Source: Clostridia bacterium (GTDB lineage: Bacteria > Bacillota_A > Clostridia > Oscillospirales > CAG-272). From it: a stretch of 5,072 nt of DNA. Both the position numbers and the translations under genes were made by a program. The DNA lies in NCBI GenBank assembly GCA_017395725.1, contig JAFQOB010000056.1, positions 1 to 5,072 of the forward strand, given 5' to 3'. A model generated the notes under the pieces. The model saw only the letters and a list, made by a program, of their open reading frames with translations. It searched no databases and had not been told where the DNA came from. Shown piece after piece: positions 1-5,006 of this stretch (positions within the stretch are counted from its first letter, which is position 1; each line of letters begins with the position of its first letter).

Positions 1-390
1 ATAAAAAGGTCCTTTTAAATTTACGTCAATTCCCCAATCGTAAACATCAATCGGCACGTCGGGAAATTCGGGATATTTCTCGCGGGACACTTTCCGCATA
101 CGAACAGCTGTACCGCCTGCAAAGTTTGCCATAATATCAATTCTACCAAAAACCTCAACGGCTTTGTCTCTTGCGGCGCAAACCTGAACATAATCGCGCA
201 CATCGCAAACAACACCAATTGCTTTGCCTTTTCCTTTTGCGTTGATTTCTTCAGCCTTTTCATACAAAACGCTTTCATTAACATCGCACAATACAACATT
301 GCCGCCAAGAGAAGCAATGTTCTGCGCAAAAAGCAGTCCCATGCCCGAAGCTGCACCTGTGGAAATGGCCACCTTACCTGTAAAATCCAT
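1..390 (-). CDS. Short-chain dehydrogenase/reductase (SDR), N-terminal 130 residues, truncated by window edge
   Basis: Probable NAD(P)-dependent cytosolic oxidoreductase of the classical SDR family; the substrate is unknown but a sugar, polyol or keto acid is likely from context. Reading from 390 leftward, the frame stays open to base 1. The Rossmann motif TGAASGMG is at residues 11-18, acidic D36 ends beta-2 and suggests NAD preference, CDV is at 62-64, and NFAGG at 89-93 stands in the NNAG position. The second Asn of that motif is Phe, which is mildly unusual. N124 in DVNLKGPFY matches the catalytic-tetrad Asn. The Ser-Tyr-Lys active site lies beyond the window. The start is supported by AGGAGG at 399-404, eight bases upstream of the ATG. 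The gene is divergent from the AraC regulator, which probably controls it. The family call is secure; the substrate is not. Confidence 0.93.
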   Translation of the reverse strand, partial: MDFTGKVAISTGAASGMGLLFAQNIASLGGNVVLCDVNESVLYEKAEEINAKGKGKAIGVVCDVRDYVQVCAARDKAVEVFGRIDIMANFAGGTAVRMRKVSREKYPEFPDVPIDVYDWGIDVNLKGPFY

Positions 391-412
391 TATAAAAACC
401 TCCTTTTTATAT

Positions 413-441
413 ATTTTAAATTCTATGCTATAACAAATCAA
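413..441 (-). promoter_or_regulatory. Possible promoter of the SDR gene
   Basis: On the minus strand, TTGATT (436-441) and TAAAAT (413-418) are separated by 17 bp. The predicted start, near 406, would leave a leader of only about 16 bases, just including the AGGAGG site. That is tight, so the true promoter may lie further upstream, for example around the TATAGC at 427-432. Confidence 0.35.
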
Positions 442-493
442 TAGGAAAAATGATAATTATTTAACATTTATGATACTATTTTTTGGTTTAGTG

Positions 494-521
494 TTGATTT
501 TTTTGATAAAATCGATATAAT
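494..521 (+). promoter_or_regulatory. Promoter of the AraC-family gene
   Basis: TTGATT (494-499), a 16 bp spacer and a consensus TATAAT (516-521) lie just before the regulator. Transcription would begin near 528, leaving about 11 bases before the ATG at 539. A second TATAAT at 535-540 overlaps the start codon and has no -35 box at the right distance, so I do not treat it as the promoter. Confidence 0.6.
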
Positions 522-538
522 GTTCTTGGTGATGTATA

Positions 539-1300
539 ATGTACAACTTAGAAAATATAATCGTAACGGATATATACCAGCCTGGTATTGTACACTCAGA
601 AAAAGGTAGACAATTCCAAATGGAAAATCGTTTGTTTTATGGGTTATCACTTTGTATAAAGGGGCAGATTACCTACACAATGAACGGAAAGAGCTATATA
701 TCCAATCAAGATAATGCCGTTTTGTTGCCGCAGGGGGGAACATACTCCCTATTTGGTGACAAAGAGGGGCTTTTTCCGGTTATAAATTTCAAATGCGAAA
801 AATATAATTGCAGTGAGATTGTAGTTCTTCCTTTAGAAAATCCTCAAGCTTGTATAAAGGATTTTGAAGCACTTAGAGATTTGTTCTTACATAATGCAAA
901 CAACCATAAGATTTTCAGCACTTTTTATGAATTACTGGATAAGGTATCTTCTGCTACAGAAGAAAAACAAGGCCCTCTTGATTCAGTTATTAAGTATATA
1001 GCTGAAAATATACACCGTGCCGATTTATCCAACACCCGCCTTGGAAATCAAATCGGAATAAGTGAAGTATATCTAAGAAAGCTGTTCTTAACCCACTATA
1101 ATATCACACCCAAACAATATATATTGGACATCAGAATTCGCAAAGCGAAGCAAATGCTTCGTGATACACCGTTTACTGTTACTTCAATTGCCGAGGATTG
1201 TGGTTTTTCAAGTGTTTATCATTTTAGTCGTGCGTTTAAAAACAGAACGGGTATGACACCAATGCAATATGCCAGAAAAAACAGAACGTTTAAAATCTAA
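539..1300 (+). CDS. AraC-family transcriptional regulator with N-terminal cupin-like sensor domain
   Basis: A 253-residue one-component regulator of the usual family length. Residues about 10-100 form a cupin-like ligand-binding domain; the stretch from RLFYGLSLCIKGQITYTMNG through LLPQGGTYSLFGDKEGLFP to VINFKC is typical of clostridial AraC sensors. Residues about 148-248 form the double helix-turn-helix. The first HTH is around 166-185 (GISEVYLRKLF) and the second around 214-236, with the signature IAEDCGFSSVYHFSRAFK followed by GMTPMQYA. The ATG at 539 is chosen because the conserved N-terminal residues precede the next Met (620). Its ribosome site is poor (GGTGATG at 528-534, four bases away) and the leader is very short. 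The gene is divergent from the SDR across 148 bp, so it likely regulates that operon and itself in response to a carbohydrate-related ligand. The inducer is unknown. Confidence 0.95.
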   Translation: MYNLENIIVTDIYQPGIVHSEKGRQFQMENRLFYGLSLCIKGQITYTMNGKSYISNQDNAVLLPQGGTYSLFGDKEGLFPVINFKCEKYNCSEIVVLPLENPQACIKDFEALRDLFLHNANNHKIFSTFYELLDKVSSATEEKQGPLDSVIKYIAENIHRADLSNTRLGNQIGISEVYLRKLFLTHYNITPKQYILDIRIRKAKQMLRDTPFTVTSIAEDCGFSSVYHFSRAFKNRTGMTPMQYARKNRTFKI

Positions 1301-1330
1301 AAAGGCTTGACCGTTTGGTCAAGCCTTTTT
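1299..1330 (+). terminator. Rho-independent terminator of the AraC gene, probably bidirectional
   Basis: A perfect 14 bp stem (1299-1312 with 1317-1330) encloses a GTTT loop, core AAGGCTTGACC/GGTCAAGCCTT, and its 3' arm ends in five T. It begins inside the TAA stop codon. The reverse strand also gives a hairpin ending in a T-run, so it can stop leftward transcripts arriving from the amidohydrolase side. Confidence 0.88.
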
Positions 1331-1355
1331 CAATCGTCGAGAGTTGTATAAAGAG

Positions 1356-1399
1356 AACAATCTTTTTGCGAAACAAAAAGACTGAGTGATTGTTTTTTT
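1356..1399 (+). terminator. Imperfect stem-loop with T-tract, terminator-like
   Basis: AACAATC (1356-1362) pairs with GATTGTT (1388-1394). Inside it TTTTTG (1363-1368) pairs with CAAAAA (1374-1379) around a CGAAA loop, with GACTGAGT bulged on the 3' side. Seven T (1393-1399) follow or overlap the 3' arm. It could be a back-up terminator for the regulator, or a decayed structured repeat. No gene lies in this stretch. Confidence 0.4.
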
Positions 1400-1404
1400 A
1401 CAAT

Positions 1405-1455
1405 CCATCCGTCAGCCTACGGCTGCCACCCTTCTTTACACAAGTAGGGCTTTTT
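1405..1455 (+). repeat. Two-hairpin intergenic repeat element ending in a T-tract
   Basis: The first hairpin is CAGCC/GGCTG (1413-1417 with 1421-1425) with a TAC loop, preceded by TCCGT. The second is CCCTTCTT/AAGTAGGG (1429-1436 with 1442-1449) with one T-T mismatch and a TACAC loop, followed by CTTTTT. From memory, elements of this design (TCCGTC, small GC hairpin, GCCACC, second hairpin, GGCTTTTT) are scattered between genes in many Ruminococcaceae-type Clostridia. This looks like a slightly decayed copy. The second hairpin could act as a rightward terminator. Confidence 0.5.
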
Positions 1456-1591
1456 ATATCATCTGTATTATCCAATACACAATCCCATACACCACACTTG
1501 CCACAACGCCGTAGGCAATGTTCGACTCGGCAATCGTGAATGTTTTCGCAACGAGGCCTAAGATCTGCCTATTTGCTTGTGTCCGGTTAAA
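1454..1591 (-). pseudogene. Start-less remnant of a 45-residue hydrophobic peptide, copy 1
   Basis: Immediately downstream of the amidohydrolase, the minus strand can encode 45 residues ending at the TAA at 1454-1456. They include AKTFTIAESNIAYG (residues 15-28), VASVVYG (30-36) and IVYWIIQMI (37-45). This aligns without a gap to copy 2 at 2501-2637, with 22 of 45 residues identical. The last 20 or so residues look like one transmembrane helix. At the position of copy 2's start Met there is a TTT codon, and no ATG, GTG or TTG lies just upstream in frame, so this copy appears unable to start. I do not recognise the family. It could also be the C-terminal tail of a larger lost membrane protein. 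Confidence 0.6.
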
Positions 1592-1604
1592 ATGCAGAAA
1601 ATAT

Positions 1605-2369
1605 TTAAAGACTAAATAGTTTTTTTGCGTTGTTAAACAAGATATTTTCTTTATCCTGATCTGAAATCATTGCATATTCAATCCGCCCCCGCTGTGCGCT
1701 TGCTGCATAAGTATCGGTTCCAAATAAAATTCGATCAGAACCGATTTGGGATACAGCATACTCAATCAGCATATTTTTTAAGCTGGCCTTGCCTGAGGTG
1801 TCCGTATAAACATTTCTGTGTTTGGCATTTTTTATAGCGTTGATATGAAGCGCTCCGCTTAGATGCGCAATAATAAAAGTCACGTTTGGAAAAGAATCTG
1901 CAAACCGTACGTAATCTGCCGCTTTTTCCGGGTGGATCTGTACAATGGCGGAGTGTTTTTCTGCGAAAGAAAAGAGCTTTTCGCCCTGTTCTTCAATCGA
2001 ATACTTATGCAATACCGGATGGAGCTTAATGCCAACGCATTTTTTACTTTTCAGCATTCTGTCCGCTTGTTCAAAGGTTATTTCGTTTAGCGGGTCGATC
2101 ACGACCCATTGATAAAGATTCGGAATATCCTGCACAAGCTTAAACATATCTTCGTTTGCCTGTACAGTATCTGCCCGATCGGTCAAGGCTTCAAAGGGTG
2201 ATGCAAAGACAGTGCTGATCTTTGCCGCTTTCTCAATTTGCGAAAGCTTATCCCAATAGGCGGTATATAAAGAACCCTCCTGCATAACATTTGAAAGTGT
2301 AATGGGTTTTAATGATTCTACAGGTGTGTAATGAATATGGCAGTGTGTATCAATCGCTCTGACTTCCAC
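1605..2369 (-). CDS. Amidohydrolase-2 family metal-dependent hydrolase (TIM barrel)
   Basis: Soluble TIM-barrel enzyme of the amidohydrolase-2 family, which includes lactone hydrolases and decarboxylases; the substrate here is unknown. Numbering from the GTG start (254 residues), the metal-binding HxH is at H9 and H11 in DTHCHIH. GIKLHP follows with K115 and H117, then QIHPE with H146, AHLSG with H169, YTDTSG at 188-193, and catalytic GTD with D219. All expected ligands are present, so it should be active. The length is slightly short but complete. I prefer GTG at 2369, because GGAGGT at 2377-2382 sits seven bases before it and the conserved domain begins five residues later; an in-frame ATG at 2384 would add five residues but has no good ribosome site. 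The gene is monocistronic, with its own promoter. Downstream it faces copy 1 of the small peptide remnant. The context suggests hydrolysis of a sugar lactone or related acid, which is inference. Confidence 0.88.
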   Translation of the reverse strand: MEVRAIDTHCHIHYTPVESLKPITLSNVMQEGSLYTAYWDKLSQIEKAAKISTVFASPFEALTDRADTVQANEDMFKLVQDIPNLYQWVVIDPLNEITFEQADRMLKSKKCVGIKLHPVLHKYSIEEQGEKLFSFAEKHSAIVQIHPEKAADYVRFADSFPNVTFIIAHLSGALHINAIKNAKHRNVYTDTSGKASLKNMLIEYAVSQIGSDRILFGTDTYAASAQRGRIEYAMISDQDKENILFNNAKKLFSL

Positions 2370-2376
2370 AAAATCG

Positions 2377-2382
2377 ACCTCC
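2377..2382 (-). promoter_or_regulatory. Ribosome binding site that decides the amidohydrolase start
   Basis: GGAGGT on the minus strand lies seven bases before GTG 2369. It overlaps the alternative ATG at 2384, which would therefore be a weak start with nothing purine-rich well spaced upstream. Confidence 0.7.
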
Positions 2383-2407
2383 ATTCTACGAACATAGCTT
2401 TTCGTAA

Positions 2408-2436
2408 ATTATAGCAAAAAGTTAAATAAATTGCAA
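2408..2436 (-). promoter_or_regulatory. Promoter of the amidohydrolase gene, with a TTGCAA direct repeat at the -35
   Basis: On the minus strand, TTGCAA (2431-2436), a 17 bp spacer and consensus TATAAT (2408-2413) form a good sigma-A promoter. Transcription would start near 2401, giving about a 32-base leader that contains the GGAGGT site. A second palindromic TTGCAA at 2443-2448, 12 bp upstream, could be part of a regulator site; that is speculative. Confidence 0.7.
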
Positions 2437-2459
2437 CGGTTTTTGCAAAAAACGGTCGA

Positions 2460-2486
2460 GGGGGCAAAGATAGTCACTTTGCCCCC
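2460..2486 (-). terminator. GC-rich hairpin, possible terminator of the small peptide copy 2
   Basis: A perfect 10 bp stem, GGGGGCAAAG (2460-2469) with CTTTGCCCCC (2477-2486), has a seven-base loop. Read leftward it lies 14 bases beyond the stop at 2501 and is followed after about seven bases by a six-T run (2445-2450 region). The gap makes it a non-classical terminator. It may also shield the amidohydrolase promoter from read-through. Confidence 0.55.
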
Positions 2487-2500
2487 AATTAGCATTTGTT

Positions 2501-2637
2501 TTAAATTATATTCATGAACCAATAAATAACCCCATACACCACACTTGCCACCGTACCGTACATAATTACAGGGCCTGCGATAGTAAATATTTTGGTTCCA
2601 ATGCAAAAATAAGCGAGTTTGCAGTTTTTTGTAACAT
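2501..2637 (-). pseudogene. Frameshifted gene for a 45-residue hydrophobic peptide, copy 2
   Basis: From ATG 2637 the minus strand reads MLQKTANSLIFALEPK and then goes out of frame. The rest, IFTIAGPVIMYG, TVASVVYG and VIYWFMNII, continues in another frame to the TAA at 2501-2503. Restoring one A in the run after GAACC (about 2594-2599) gives a clean 45-residue peptide. Its N-terminal half looks amphipathic and its C-terminal half resembles a single transmembrane helix. It aligns gaplessly with copy 1 (22 of 45 identical), which supports both the reading and the frameshift. The ribosome site before the ATG is poor. The missing base could be true decay or a sequencing error in a homopolymer. 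The family is not recognised. It is followed by a GC-rich hairpin. Confidence 0.6.
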
Positions 2638-2643
2638 CAGCGA

Positions 2644-2865
2644 GGCGACTTTGTATACTTTTTTAAAAAGAGGTTCAAAAAGATACCGAATGAGATAAGA
2701 CAAAGAATACTTTGAAAAAAAGCAGGGGAATTATTGATTACGACAAACCATTCCATTGAAGAAATCAGTGAAAGAATAGGTTTTAGTTTTTCTTCGTATT
2801 TTAGGAAAATATTAAAAATACACTTAAATGCAACGCCTACGAGTATCCGTAAACAATCGGTGTAA
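2644..2865 (+). pseudogene. Decayed C-terminal fragment of a second AraC-family regulator
   Basis: In one plus-strand frame ending at the TAA at 2863-2865, the translation matches the AraC double helix-turn-helix. YFFKKRFKKI is the end of HTH1, and PNE-IRQRIL is the linker with the usual Tyr missing. An in-frame TGA at 2713-2715 follows, then KKAGELLITTNHSIEEISERIGF, SYFRKILKIH and ATPTSIRKQSV, which is HTH2 and the C-terminus. Relative to the family, the Gly-containing turn between HTH1 and the linker is deleted, one linker residue is lost, the middle is stopped, and the sensor domain and first HTH helix are absent. A normal-looking terminator remains at 2873-2905. The fragment differs clearly from the intact regulator at 539-1300, so it is not a recent duplicate of it. 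It abuts the start of peptide copy 2 on the opposite strand. Confidence 0.78.
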
Positions 2866-2872
2866 AACGTAT

Positions 2873-2905
2873 AAAAAAGCTTGACCTTGAAAGTCAAGCT
2901 TTTTT
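2873..2905. terminator. Bidirectional hairpin terminator between the AraC remnant and the oxidoreductase operon
   Basis: A 13 bp stem, AAAAAAGCTTGAC (2873-2885) with GTCAAGCTTTTTT (2893-2905), has a seven-base loop and T-runs on both strands. It ends 13 bases beyond the stop of the leftward Gfo/Idh/MocA gene and begins seven bases after the stop of the rightward AraC fragment, so it serves converging transcripts. Its core, GCTTGAC/GTCAAGC, is the same as in the terminator at 1299-1330. Confidence 0.88.
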
Positions 2906-2918
2906 TGATAAGCAAAAA

Positions 2919-3917
2919 TTATTGTTCAACAATTACACCACATGCTTTTAAAATGGTTTTATATAGTTCTAATTCGTAATCGAGGGTATAGGGATTATTC
3001 TTCTCGCCCAAAACGTATTCGCCAAAGGAACGCATCATTTTTAGGTATCTGTCAAATGGTTCGCATTTGGTTATTTTCCCTCTTGCACCAAAGGAGGAAG
3101 AGTCGCAAAAATTAAGTGTAGTTGTCATTTCCGATTCGTTTCCGTCTTCAAGAGGGCAGAGAACAGCGTTTGCTTTTGTTCCCGTTATTACAAGATTTCG
3201 ACGAAAATATCCGCCTCTTTCAAGGGAACATACTTTCGCAAAAGAAACACCGTTAGGATATTCAAATACCGTAAAACCATAATCTGTACAGTTGATACCG
3301 TCGGTTTGGGTTCTTTTGTTTAATGGGATTATATTGGTAGGGGTGCCCTGTATTTGTAAAATAAGGTCAATAAGGTGGCAACCAAGATAGAATAGAGAGC
3401 CACCCATATAGCCTTCAAGCCATTTTCGTAAAGGAAGCTTATGATAACAGCTCATTTGAGCTTCAACGCTTATTATTTCACCGAATTCACCTGATTTTAT
3501 TCTTTCAGTAAGCTCCATAATGTAAGGATTATACCTATACATATACCCAATATGCAAAACTGTTTTGTTTTTTCGTACAGTTTCAATAAGTTCTTCAAAT
3601 TCGGCAAGATTTTGACCGCCAGGTTTTTCCATGTGTATGTGCTTACCCGCCTTAGCCGCCATAAGTGCATATTTTGTAAGGTGCTTTTCTTCCGTCTCAA
3701 TAGTAACTGCTTTTATATCAGGATTTGACAGAATTTCATCAACGGTCATTTCACGATAACCGTCGAAAGCACCTACTCTTTTGGGACTTAGTAATCTTTC
3801 GTTTTCGGGAAGAGCAAAACCTACCACTTCAAAAATATCTGAATTTGCATTAATAGAATTCCAAACCTGTTTGCCATGATTGAAATCACAGATACCTATT
3901 TGTGCAATTTTAATCAT
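2919..3917 (-). CDS. Gfo/Idh/MocA family NAD(P)-dependent oxidoreductase
   Basis: A 332-residue cytosolic dehydrogenase, probably oxidising or epimerising a sugar, inositol or sugar-like alcohol through a keto intermediate. The N-terminal Rossmann fold begins IKIAQIGICDFNHG; its glycine pattern is less regular than GxGxxG. TIETEEKHLTKYALMAAKAGKHIHMEKPGG contains the family's EKP motif (97-99) with catalytic K98. GYMYRYNP follows at 124-131. The C-terminal sheet domain carries GGSLFYLGCHLIDL (172-185) with the expected catalytic H181 and D184. The Asp usual four positions before that His is replaced by Tyr177, which may shift substrate specificity. The start is ATG 3917, set by GGAGAG (3925-3930) seven bases upstream; a TTG at 3932 in frame is less likely. 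It overlaps the upstream dehydrogenase by ATGA, so the two are translationally coupled. The bidirectional terminator follows. Confidence 0.93.
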   Translation of the reverse strand: MIKIAQIGICDFNHGKQVWNSINANSDIFEVVGFALPENERLLSPKRVGAFDGYREMTVDEILSNPDIKAVTIETEEKHLTKYALMAAKAGKHIHMEKPGGQNLAEFEELIETVRKNKTVLHIGYMYRYNPYIMELTERIKSGEFGEIISVEAQMSCYHKLPLRKWLEGYMGGSLFYLGCHLIDLILQIQGTPTNIIPLNKRTQTDGINCTDYGFTVFEYPNGVSFAKVCSLERGGYFRRNLVITGTKANAVLCPLEDGNESEMTTTLNFCDSSSFGARGKITKCEPFDRYLKMMRSFGEYVLGEKNNPYTLDYELELYKTILKACGVIVEQ

Positions 3918-4930
3918 TTCAAATCTCTCCAATCAAGCTGAATGATGGGAAAACCTTTTTCAGTTGCAAGTCTGTTAAATACTTCTTTATAGTTGTTGAT
4001 AGAGTGAGTTTCTTGTACCAAATCGGCAAAACTGAGTCTTCCGAGAGATACGAGTTTCTGAACGGCGAGTACGTCGTCGCGTGTTGTCCACATAGAAGGC
4101 GAGGATTCGTATTTGGGACGAGCCATAGTGTGTGCTCCTATAAGTGAAATTCCGGGACCGTGTACTTTGTGGTAATAATCGATTGTAAAATCAGAGCTTC
4201 TTGTACAGCCAAGAAGAGCAACGCGGCCGAACTGTGCCATACAATCAAGAAGGCTGTCAAGAGCTTTGCCGTTGCCTGTAACTTCTATTGCGACGTTGGC
4301 ACCACCGTTGGTTATGTTTTTTACTTTTTCTGCAAATCCTTCTTCAAATGGGTTAAATACGTAGTCGGCGCCGATGCGTTTGGCTATTTTCAATTTTGTT
4401 TCGTCGTGGTCAACAGCGATAATAGGACAAGCCCCCGCTGCCTTAAGCAGTTTTATTGCCATCATACCGAGAATACCGATCCCCATTACAATTGCACTTT
4501 CGCCTATTTCAAGACGGCATTTGCGTATAGCTGCCATAGGGAAGGTGCTAATATGCCACATAGCACCCTCTTCAAAGGATATTCCGTCGTTTAGTTTATA
4601 TACATTTTGCGCGGGAACAACGCAGTATTCTGCGTGCTTACTCCAACTAAGTGCAACTCTGTCACCAGGGTGCAAATCGGTTACTTTGGAACCTACCTCA
4701 ACAATAATTCCCGAGGAACTGTAACCTACGCGACGAGGAAAGTGAGCAACTGTTCTGTTTGAATAAACACTTGTGTTTACCTCGCCTATGAGATTAGCCT
4801 TTTCCGTTCCGGTACTGATGGTTGAAAATAAAAGCTTTACTAGAATGTCTTTTTTTCCGAGAGGCTTTACGTCTTCGGATAAGAGTTCTGTTGTATTTGG
4901 TTGAGTAAAAACAACGTTTTTTGATTTCAT
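3914..4930 (-). CDS. Medium-chain (zinc-type alcohol dehydrogenase-like) oxidoreductase, first gene of operon
   Basis: A 338-residue cytosolic MDR-superfamily dehydrogenase. The GroES-like catalytic domain (about 1-140) has STISTGTEK at 37-44 in place of the usual Cys-Gly-x-Asp zinc segment, then RVGYSSSGIIVEVGSKVTDLHPGDRVA (67-93) and HAEYCVVPAQNVYKL. The four-Cys structural zinc loop is absent. The Rossmann domain has GIGILG at 150-155 and an acidic VDHD at 173-176, favouring NAD. The STGTE-type N-terminus resembles the dehydrogenase half of proteins annotated as bi-domain oxidoreductases, in which it is fused to a Gfo/Idh/MocA domain; here the two halves are separate, overlapping genes. 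The catalytic metal, if any, must be bound differently from classical alcohol dehydrogenase. The start ATG has AGGCGG (4937-4942) six bases upstream. The substrate is unknown; a shared sugar or polyol with the downstream gene is inferred. Confidence 0.92.
   Translation of the reverse strand: MKSKNVVFTQPNTTELLSEDVKPLGKKDILVKLLFSTISTGTEKANLIGEVNTSVYSNRTVAHFPRRVGYSSSGIIVEVGSKVTDLHPGDRVALSWSKHAEYCVVPAQNVYKLNDGISFEEGAMWHISTFPMAAIRKCRLEIGESAIVMGIGILGMMAIKLLKAAGACPIIAVDHDETKLKIAKRIGADYVFNPFEEGFAEKVKNITNGGANVAIEVTGNGKALDSLLDCMAQFGRVALLGCTRSSDFTIDYYHKVHGPGISLIGAHTMARPKYESSPSMWTTRDDVLAVQKLVSLGRLSFADLVQETHSINNYKEVFNRLATEKGFPIIQLDWRDLK
3925..3930 (-). promoter_or_regulatory. Ribosome binding site inside the upstream gene that sets the Gfo/Idh/MocA start
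   Basis: GGAGAG lies within the last codons of the upstream dehydrogenase, seven bases before ATG 3917. With the ATGA stop/start overlap at 3914-3917 this is the standard arrangement for coupled translation. Confidence 0.75.
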
Positions 4931-4966
4931 TTTAAACCGCCTGAAAAAATATAGCTTTTTTATTTA

Positions 4967-4995
4967 ATGATACATCTTGACAATCGATCTTTCAA
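4967..4995 (-). promoter_or_regulatory. Probable promoter of the dehydrogenase/Gfo-Idh-MocA operon
   Basis: On the minus strand, TTGAAA (4990-4995) and TATCAT (4967-4972) are 17 bp apart, giving a start near 4960 and a leader of about 30 bases. An alternative pair lies upstream, TTTACC (5017-5022) and TATATT (4994-4999), also spaced by 17 bp. The region overlaps the rightward promoter. Confidence 0.5.
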
Positions 4996-5006
4996 TATAA
5001 TATAAT
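4977..5006 (+). promoter_or_regulatory. Strong rightward promoter
   Basis: A perfect TTGACA (4977-4982) and a perfect TATAAT (5001-5006) are separated by 18 bp. The TATAAT lies in a short TATAA-repeat run; other register choices give wrong spacing. The predicted start is near 5013. It drives a gene leaving the right edge of the window, divergent from the operon. Confidence 0.65.

Noticed and set aside
224..433. Rightward reading frame opposite the SDR start, and a leftward one at 21-356
   Set aside because: The in-frame SDR translation with TGxxxGxG and DVN motifs explains this DNA.
1331..1604. Possible structured RNA or riboswitch in the gap after the AraC gene
   Set aside because: There are several hairpins, but no recognisable riboswitch core and no downstream gene in the right orientation.
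2382..2384. ATG as start of the amidohydrolase
   Set aside because: It overlaps the GGAGGT that is ideally placed for GTG 2369. Not fully excluded; it would add only five residues.
2409..2606. Leftward 65-codon reading frame
   Set aside because: It is a frame shadow of peptide copy 2 and runs through the GC-rich hairpin and the amidohydrolase promoter. It has no ribosome site and no recognisable motif.
2637..2915. Leftward 92-codon hydrophobic reading frame
   Set aside because: It starts inside the hairpin terminator and is antisense to the clear AraC HTH remnant. The hydrophobicity comes from reading AT-rich DNA in reverse.
3067..3282. Rightward reading frame opposite the Gfo/Idh/MocA gene, and a leftward out-of-frame one at 3497-3700
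   Set aside because: Both are shadows of the conserved oxidoreductase frame.
3930..3932. TTG as start of the Gfo/Idh/MocA gene
   Set aside because: ATG 3917 has a ribosome site seven bases upstream and forms a standard ATGA overlap.
4160..4724. Long rightward reading frames opposite the MDR dehydrogenase
   Set aside because: They lie antisense within a gene with clear domain motifs and lack ribosome sites and family features.
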